Shown piece after piece: positions 46,215-55,600 of a DNA stretch of 64,000 nucleotides. The notes under the pieces were generated by a model. That model worked only from the letters and a program-made list of their open reading frames with translations. It was not told the origin of the DNA and searched no databases. Position numbers and translations under genes: made by a program. Origin of the DNA: Saprospiraceae bacterium (GTDB taxonomy: Bacteria; Bacteroidota; Bacteroidia; Chitinophagales; Saprospiraceae); assembly GCA_027080725.1 (NCBI GenBank), contig JALWRC010000073.1:1-64000 (forward strand). Direction: 5' to 3'. The stretch's first letter is position 1, and each line of letters starts with the position of its first letter.

Positions 46215-46333
46215 AATTGAACATTTTATGTACAATAAAATTACACTAAGGCCGTCTTGCTCTAACAGAAGTCAATAACTGTGGGTCAGTTGTTTATGTA
46301 TAAAATATAATGCTAATTCATTTAATACTGACG

Positions 46334-46341
46334 CAAAGATA
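46334..46341 (-). promoter_or_regulatory. -7 box of the first giant gene
   Basis: TATCTTTG on the minus strand, 120 bases before the ATG at 46214. Confidence 0.45.
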
Positions 46342-46474
46342 TAAACATATTTGAATATTTCATAATATGTAATTAAAATATTTTAAATTCTCTGATTTCA
46401 CGCCCTTTCTCGAAGCATTACATGAACCAAAGTTAGCACCTTATCCTCCGGTCTTGACAACTCTCCCAAAGACA

Positions 46475-46513
46475 TAAAAAAGCCGGCCCATGCACTAACA
46501 CTCATGGACCGGC
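46475..46513 (-). terminator. Terminator of the second giant gene
   Basis: GCCGGTCCATG and CATGGGCCGGC pair over a ten-base loop and are followed by a T-run on the minus strand. It is 130 bases after the stop. The rest of the 46215-46645 gap is AT-rich leader of the first giant gene. Confidence 0.88.
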
Positions 46514-46645
46514 AGAAAACGAAACCGATTACTACATTATCAGATGGTCATTGGGATGGCAGCTCTCCTTAAGCAATCCTGCTCAATCCTTAACCAAATT
46601 TTTCATATATCAAAATCTCCTTGGTCTCTTAAGCAAGACCGGACA

Positions 46646-49600
46646 CTACTTAATAAGTATCATTTTACGTATGGCTGTGCCACTATCCAAGGACAAGCGA
46701 TAGTAATAGATGCCACTTCCGAGCAATTTATCCGACTGAATAATTTCTTCGCTCATTCCAGCCTGGTAATTGCCTTTAATTTCATACAAGACCCTTCCAC
46801 TAACATCTAAGATGCTCAATGTCGCATCACTCTGTTTGTTGAGATAGAATCGGATGATTGTATTATTAGAGAAGGGGTTAGGCTGATTCGGCATTAACTC
46901 AAACTCTATTGGGCCGGTAGCCGGTCCCTCTTCATTGGTCGACCCGGGCTCCAGAATTAAGGCATGTACTAACTCTCCACGATACAACTCAGGTTGCATT
47001 CTGTTCTGTGTAAGTTGGATAGACCTCATAAAGGACTTCAGCTTTTGAGGCTTCAAGACGACATCGAAGCTCATCAACCAATTATCTGCTTCGGAGGAAC
47101 TCAGTGAACCACTATTCACCCAACTAAACCAAATATTGCCTTGAGAAAGCTGCTCCAGATTAACATTGCCCGGATGAACATCGATCGCATCGTTAAACAT
47201 AACCGCCGCCGGACGGACTCCCAGATCTCCAAAACTCAATTCAAATTGCAAGCCGTCTGCGTGCTGTACATCCGCTATTTTCAATGTCAATCTATATCGA
47301 TTCTCCATAATCTGCTGAATATCGAGCGATAGCTTCTCTTTATCACCTTCGCGATAGTAACTACGCACCGGTGTGGATTCCAACCTGACATCTCCATTGA
47401 CATCTCCCAATTTTACTCCAATAAAATCAACACTTTCATGCCGGGATAGCAACGGAATCACATGTTTTTCCGGATAATTTTCGAGGAATGGATCATTGGC
47501 ATCCGGAAATTCATAACCGGCATCGACAAACTTCCACGATGGCATTCCTCTTGGGAACGCATCCGCTTTTCCAAGGACCACTTTCCTAATCGCCAATATA
47601 TCTGCTGTGGTGATACTTTTCGAGCCATTGACATCTGCTGCGATTATCTTGTAAGGAGATTCCAAAGCATGCTTACCGAGCAAATGACGTTGAATAGCTA
47701 CCATATCCCTGGTATTAACCCCGTCGAGATAACTTCCCCTTCGAGAGGGCTCAATCGTATAGGTTTCTCCAATCGGTACCCGGCTAAATCCATATTGTCC
47801 GAATGGGTCGGTCACAACTGTCCTGCTCATGCCCCCATACAATTCAATTTTTGTTCCTGGCAATTTGGTGCCGGACTCCATTTTAACCAGTCCTGCGATG
47901 GAACGATGTAAGGAGGAAGTAAAACAGACACTATCTCTATCGTGCAATTCAAACTGGCCAACGCAAGAGTCAATATTACCACTTTCATCCTTGGCATACA
48001 TCATAATCTTGAAAATCTTCTTAACCAGTCCACCAAGAGAATCACAATTATACCTCTTTAATGTATCCATAAAATCATCCTTACTAAAGGAGACCATTAT
48101 CTCGCTATTGGGAGTGCAGTTGTCGCTCAAACTCCAGAGGAAGCTATCTACCGGAACAGTAATGACCCCGCTATCCGGTAGTACTTCGATGTCCTTGTGA
48201 CAAACTATAGCCGGAGGCACCGTATCCTTCACTTCCACCCGGACCATTACAGAGTCGGTATTGCCGCATTCGTCACTGGCAAAGAAAAAGAATTTGGTCA
48301 CTCCAATCGGATAAACACCATTAGCCGAACTACCGGAAGAGTCTGCATGGGCACTATTATTAGTGATGCCCGTAATCATGCAGTTGTCTGTAGCCGTAGC
48401 AGTCAGCCCACTCACAAAAATCTGGCAAGAATCCGGATCCAGGTAAATAACCGTATCCGTCACACTTACGGTAATAACAGGCGGAACGGTGTCATTGACT
48501 TGGATAACCTGAGTAAACATCCAGATTCCGGACATGGTTAAGGTGTCGAGCTGACAGCTATCGATCACCGTCCATTTCCGCTTCAATGCCATACAATATT
48601 GGGGTGAAGAAAAGGCACTATCCACACTACTGATACTGATATTAGAGCATGAAGCCTTGGAGTTATCGACTACCGGCATTCCGGTATGACCTGGATCCGT
48701 TAATCCGCAAGAATCCACGGTAACCGTGTCCTGTGGCCATGTGATGTCGGCCTCGGTCACTGCACTGTCGATAACAATCGTAATCGTCTGCTTACAGCTC
48801 ATACTATTCCCCAAGGTATCGGTAAAGGTAAAGGCACGCATGACCGTTCCCACATTGCACTGATTAACATCTACCATCGAATCAATCGTCATGCTGTCCA
48901 TTCCACAATCAGAGGTAGCAGTCGCCATACCGAACTGAGACAGCGGAAACAGCGGTTTGTCACAGGTTATCGTGGTATCTGCAGGACAAGTCACATGGAT
49001 TATTGGGACACTAACAATAATTAGCTGCAATCTGGACCAGGTGCCGTTGACCCCATCGTATTGACAGGAGTCGGTCACGGTCCAGGTACGCTCGATGTAG
49101 GTACAGGTATCGGTACCATTGCACAATGCCATATACATGGTGTCGTGGTATGAAATGGTCAAATCAAAACAGCTCGCCTTGCTCGTGTCCACCACGGGTC
49201 TGCCGGTACTATCCGGTGAAGTGGACTCACAGCTCGCCACATTTACAGTATCACTTGGCCATGTGATATCGCCCAACGAAATCGGATTCTTATTCTCTAT
49301 CGTTATCGTCTGAGTACAACTGGACACATTGCCCACTGTGTCGTAGACCGTAAAGGTGCGTACGACTGTCCCGACATTACACTTGTTGATATTCAAGGTA
49401 GAGTCCACGGTATTACTATCCAGTCCGCAGCCGGACGAGAATGTCGCAGACCCAAATTGTGAAAGCGGGAATAAAGGCTGGTCACACGTAATAGTGGTAT
49501 CCTTCGGGCATTGAATATTCAACATTGGATTGCCCACAATTATGAGTTGTTTATGCTTGAAAACACCGTTTCCACCGCCCAACTGACAAGAATCCGTAAC

Positions 49601-52600
49601 CGTCCAGGTACGTTGGGTAAACATACAAGTATCCGGACCACCATCGCAAGAGGCCAGGTAACTACTATCTTCATATACTATCGAAATCCTGGAACAAGAC
49701 GCGCCTGACACATCCACCACCGGCCTGCCGGTACTATCCGGAGAAATAGACTCACACGCTCCCAGGTTGACGGTGTCCTGAGGCCATGTGATATCACCTT
49801 CGTCGATGGCCCCGGGATTGTTAATGGTTATAACCTGCTCACAAGTAGTAACATGGCCTGCAGTGTCCACTGCTCTAATGGTCCTTCGAATCGTTCCGAC
49901 ATTGCACACATTCAGATTAAAAATCGAATCCATAATTACAGAATCCAAAACACAGTTATCCGAGGCGGACAGTATTCCGAAGTTATTCAAATGACTGATA
50001 TCGGTATTACATGGTATGGTCGTATCTCCCGGGCAAACCACCTTTGGAGGCTGGTTGTCCTTCACCGTCACCTTTGTCGAATCCTGCGTAACCTGACCGC
50101 AAGCATCCGTCACAGTGAAGATCACCTTAGTAGTACCCGCGGGATAAACGCCACTGGCATCTGCTCCACCGCTGTTGTAACTATTGGTGATGGTCACCCC
50201 GTCACTGCACTCGGTGACCGTCACGGCCGCAAGACGGACAAATGCATCACAACTGTCAGTTCCGGCATTCACTGTCAGATCATCGGGAATCGTTATAAAC
50301 GGTGCCCGAGCATTATGAGTGATAATAATCTGATCAAAGGTGAAGGTCTCGTCATTTTGACAATGGTTGACAACAGACCATCTTCGCCGGGTGGTTTGAC
50401 AAGCGTCGGTGGTATCCGTGAGGTCAGTATCAGAAAAGGATTTGGTCACCTCTCCACAATAATCTCCCCTCCAGCTGGCTACACCTGTAATCGAAGTGTC
50501 AATACTCGGAGCACAACCTGACAACTCCACCGTATCCTGAGGCCAAACTATACTATCCAGGTTAAATTGGTTATCAATGATAATATACTGTGTATCTATT
50601 GCAAAAGTGTCTTTCCCTTTGAAATACACTTTTACATTCCAAACACGGGAGACAACAGTACATCGATACGGATCTTGTTTCTCTGCTAAAATGGTATCTC
50701 TATATACAATTCTTGAAGAATCAAAATCACAGTCCTTTGTGTCCGGAACTCCAAATATTGCCGTATCCAATGAAGCATGGCAATCGTATATCAACGAATC
50801 CTTAGGGAATTTAACACATGGGATATCAAACGGGCAACAGTCTACTCCACTATTGTCTTGTACTACCACCGTGACTTCGCAACACGCCTGGTTGCCATTG
50901 ACATCTGTCACACACATGAGTTCATTGTGTATACCGTCATCTCCACATTGGTATGTCTTTGACTTAATCGCTGTATCTTTTCCAAAAGAATACTTCAGAT
51001 TGTATCCACAAGGATGATTGCTACCGTCATCTAAATCCTTAGCCCAAACCTGTACCATCTTTGTATCGCACTTGCCATCCCGATCCAAATCCATTGGGTT
51101 GAGATTGACAATAATGTTTTTGCAATACGCAGTCGGCGCCTTGCAATTCTTAATTTCAAAATCCTGTGTGCAGGACACGGTATTGCCACAGCGGTCCTTA
51201 AACTGCCAGAATATCTTGTGCTTACCCAATGGATAATTCTTGGTAAAGCTAACGGTACCACCAACGCCATTGGCTACCGTATCATACACACCATCTTTGT
51301 AGAGGTCAATATGATACTCCCATTGCAGATCCTTCTCCGGAGTACAATCGTCCTGCCCTGAGGCCGTCAAAGTCAAAGGTCCACCTTTACATTGAGGATC
51401 ATAGGTACATTTACTGACAGGTCCACAGTCCGATGTTATCCTTGGATTGACATTGTCGATTACCTTAATCAATTGATCGTGATACCATCGGTGATAACTT
51501 CCGTCCTTATACTTCTGACACCAATCGATCACCGTCCACTTTCTTACAATCTTGTAGCAGAAGTCTCCGCTTGCAATGAAGCGGTACTTTTCGTCCACAT
51601 ATGTCGCAGCGACCAATGCACATTCATCATCATTGACAAAGGTGGGCTTATCGTATCCCGCCGGCAAATTGGAAGGTACATTGTAGTTTGAATCGCACGT
51701 GCTTGTCTCATAATCCAACGGCCAGGTGATATCTGCCCCAGTAAAGAGCTGTGGATCATAAAAGAAAATGTACTGTCCACACACATCCCTTTGCCCTCCT
51801 TTGTTGGTAGCTTCAAAATAACGGTATATATATCCCTTACCACATTGATCCCTACGGTCGATATATCGTTCTTTTACTTGAACATCGCAATTGCCGGTAG
51901 CCAAACCGTCTTTAAACGTCTTCTCTCGTAAATAATACAAATTCGTATCAATGCAAGTAGACAGCACATGACTATTATTACCGTAGAGAGTGTTGGTTCG
52001 AATATCATTTTTATCCGTCACTACTCTTCCAAAATAATCATCCATCTTGTCAATCTCAAACTTGTAGGTACATGGCACCCTGAGACAAGGCGGACAGGTT
52101 ATGGATGGGGGGATTTTATTCTGTACGATTACTCGTACCATACAGTCATTGTAATTACCCGCTGCATCCCACACTCTGAATATCACTCGAACGGTGTCTC
52201 CGACATCCGCGCAGCAGAATTCAACAAAAGGACCAAATCCTATTTGTTGTCCACACGGCGCCCCTTCGTCCATCCTTTGTACAGCCATGGAGTCCAGTGC
52301 ACAATCATCAAAACTGCCGGCATCAAAAGATGAAGCGTACACATGAACCACGCCGTCCTCATTTAATGAAACAGTGGAATACTTGACACAAACTGCGACC
52401 GGTGAGGTGTTGTCTTTTACCGTCACCTTAATCTCACAGGAATCCTTGTTGTAACAACCATCATAGACACGATATTTAATCGTATTCTCACCTACCGGGA
52501 GTCTGACCCTTGTTGCTTTCGTGAGATTAGGGATAAAGCCCCCGGGATAAGTAGCGGTAACGGTAATCTTATCCGAACAATCATCTGTTACTTCAGGTAC

Positions 52601-55600
52601 CGGCAGCCAAACGTCAGCCTCACATGCATACCCGCCATTCGTCGTCATGGTAATATTGTCCGGGCAGATGATTTTAGGAGCTGTTGTATCAGCGATTTCA
52701 ATCCGTTGATTATAGACCTTACGCACATAGGTGGAGCCACAAAGCTCTTCAAACACATACCAAATTCGATTGTACTTCTTGACACATCCGGTCTCCGGCA
52801 GTACAACATCCACATACCCCGTACTTACGTTGCAATAAAACGGGAATTTAGGATACATGGGTTGACCATTGTACATGGGCACTCCAACGGATACCGGATC
52901 CGGGTGTCCATTAGCATCTTTTTTGTACTGCTTGCAAAGCAACGGATTGCTCAATGCCACTGTACGTTGAGGCGGAAGGGCAATAGAATCAAAGTTCAAG
53001 CGCTTCAAATACACGGTCTGTGTACATGGCGCTGAAGTATTTCCATATTTATCCGTTGCGATATACGTTCTGGTCACTTTCTTTACGAACATGGTGTCGC
53101 AAATAGGCTCTATACGCTCGTCAGTAAACGTTATTTTTGGGTTGGGGTCGCAGTTATCATGTACTCTTGGTCCTTGATACTTTCTAAACACTACACAGGT
53201 AAGCGTATCATCAAAGCACTCAATAATCGGCGGTAGCTTGTCCTCTACTGTTATTTTGGCCCAGCATGAATTACCCGAACAAGTATTAATCACTTTGGCG
53301 GTCACCATCTGGCCTACATAATCACAAGTCAGAACGTTGCCCGCTATGGGCTGCCCTGAAGCATCCGTAAGCATTACCGCAAATGAATTGTAATCATACC
53401 CCGATCCTTGCAAAAGCCCCTCCGGCCGGATGACCGCTTTTCCGCTTGAATCCAGCGAGACCTGAATAAAGGAACGACAATTTACTTCCATCGCAGGTTG
53501 GTCCCCGACGGTTACGGTGTAAGACGCAGGTTCGAGGCAGCCGTTCGGACTATGTACGGTTACTCCAATATGAAAAGGGCCTCCTGCAACATTATCCCAT
53601 TGGATATCGATGGTAGGTGTATTTGTCGCGCCTACTATGGTTCCTCCCGCATCCAATGTCCATAGGTAGGTAGCTCCCGGAATCGGATCAGTATGGTACG
53701 ACTGCAGTGACCCCTTGCATGCAGCATTCAATCCATAGATTTTAGGTTGACTGTAATGCCTTGCAGGGCTGTTCAATGTTACTCGATTGCCATATTTATT
53801 CTCAAAAACAATACTAAAGGGTTGGTCATCTATGGAGATGGCATTGAGAACATAAACGCTGGAATAAGAATTGAGCACCGTCTCAAAAGGCAAATCCCCT
53901 CCGGGCCCGGTAGTCAACGGGACTGTGGCAGCAGGTGGAGCCGGGCTTGTAGTGCTGTAAAGCCCATTCACACTTTGGATGAACCACCCTTGGTCAGAGG
54001 GAGACAAAATGGATATCTCCTCATTAAACTGACCATCAGAAGTCGTGGTGGCATTATTCAGACATGTGGGACTCGATGTTACCTCAACCAGGAATACTGC
54101 AGCGGGATCAGAATCATCCTCATCCATCGTTGGTGGGGCATTTGTCAAATTGTCGGTAGCGCCTCCGGGTTGTCCTCCGGCATCATTGCCCGGATCATCA
54201 TCGGGAGTCGAATCGATATCCACTTCCGGTCCACCATCGGCATTGGTCGCTTCTGCAATCTCTGCATAATTGACAATTATCCCGGGTGTTGCATCCTGCC
54301 GCACGATGAGATCAATGCGAATAGTAACCGAGTCGCCCGGCAAAATACCCCCGGGAGGCAAAATTCCGTTAGTTGTACTCATCACTTTGGAATAGGTCTT
54401 AGGAGTGTCTGTCAACTTCCAACCAAATCCCTTTTTGAACTCAAGTCCCCGAGGAATATAATCCACTATTCTTACGTTATCCGCTGGAATGGTACCCTGA
54501 TTGATAATCTGAACATAGAATGGAACCGTATCGCCCTGCCTTACCAAATCTTCTAGTGTAAACTTCCTTAAGGCCAAATCAAACCAATCTGCGCTCGTCA
54601 CACCCACATCGTGGTCATCCTCGTCTGTACCATCCCTGCGATCCGTCACATCATCTACCAATGCATCATTGCCAGGGTCGGTATCCGGAGTCGAATCAAA
54701 GTCCAATACCGGCAATCCGGATTCATTTTCAGCATGCGCGATTTCGACCGCGTTGGTCTGAGGAATATCTTTGTAATCCAACAAATAGTTTGTCGCGATT
54801 TTGACTTGTACCTCCTGACCGGGGGCAATGGTCCCGGGCACATCGTAGTAATAATTAGCATCATCGACCTTCACCCAATTGGCGACTGTGTTGCTATCTG
54901 AAAAACGCAATCCGACAGGTAAATAGTCCATAATTCGAATATGCGTTGCGGGGATATTTCCTTGATTTATTACTCTGACCGTAAACTCAACAATATTCTC
55001 ATTGGCAATATTCCCCAAGATTGTCCCATTGCTCTTCTGTATTGCCAGATCGAAGATAGGAACATATGCGGGATCCTGATCATCTTCATCGATTAATCCG
55101 TGATCATCTATATTATCATTAGTCAAATCATCGGGATTACCCCCTACGTCATTGTCTTTATCGTCATCCGGTGTCGAATCAAAATCCCTCGAAGACCAAT
55201 CGGCTCCTCCTTGGCCCTTGACGCTCATTATTTCAGCATAATTTAGCAAATTATCAGCATTCGCTGTCTCTGAAACAGCGACTGTCATGGAGATGGAAGT
55301 ATGGTCACCCGGTTGAAGAGGCGTCACCATTTCATACTGATAATTAACTCCATAGGGGAGCCATCCTGTATTCTTTTCCGGTATGAAATGGTAGCCCTCC
55401 GGCAAGTAATCGATAAGCGTGTATCCTTCTACCGGTACGTTGCCCTGATTATAGACCTCCATGGTAAACACCACCTCTTGTCCTGCCTTAACAGGAGACA
55501 AAACATCCACTTTCTTCAGCAAAGCCAAATCCATAATGGGAACAATAGCGGCATCTTGATCATCTTCATCTATTGTTCCATCGTCATCTATCTGATTATC

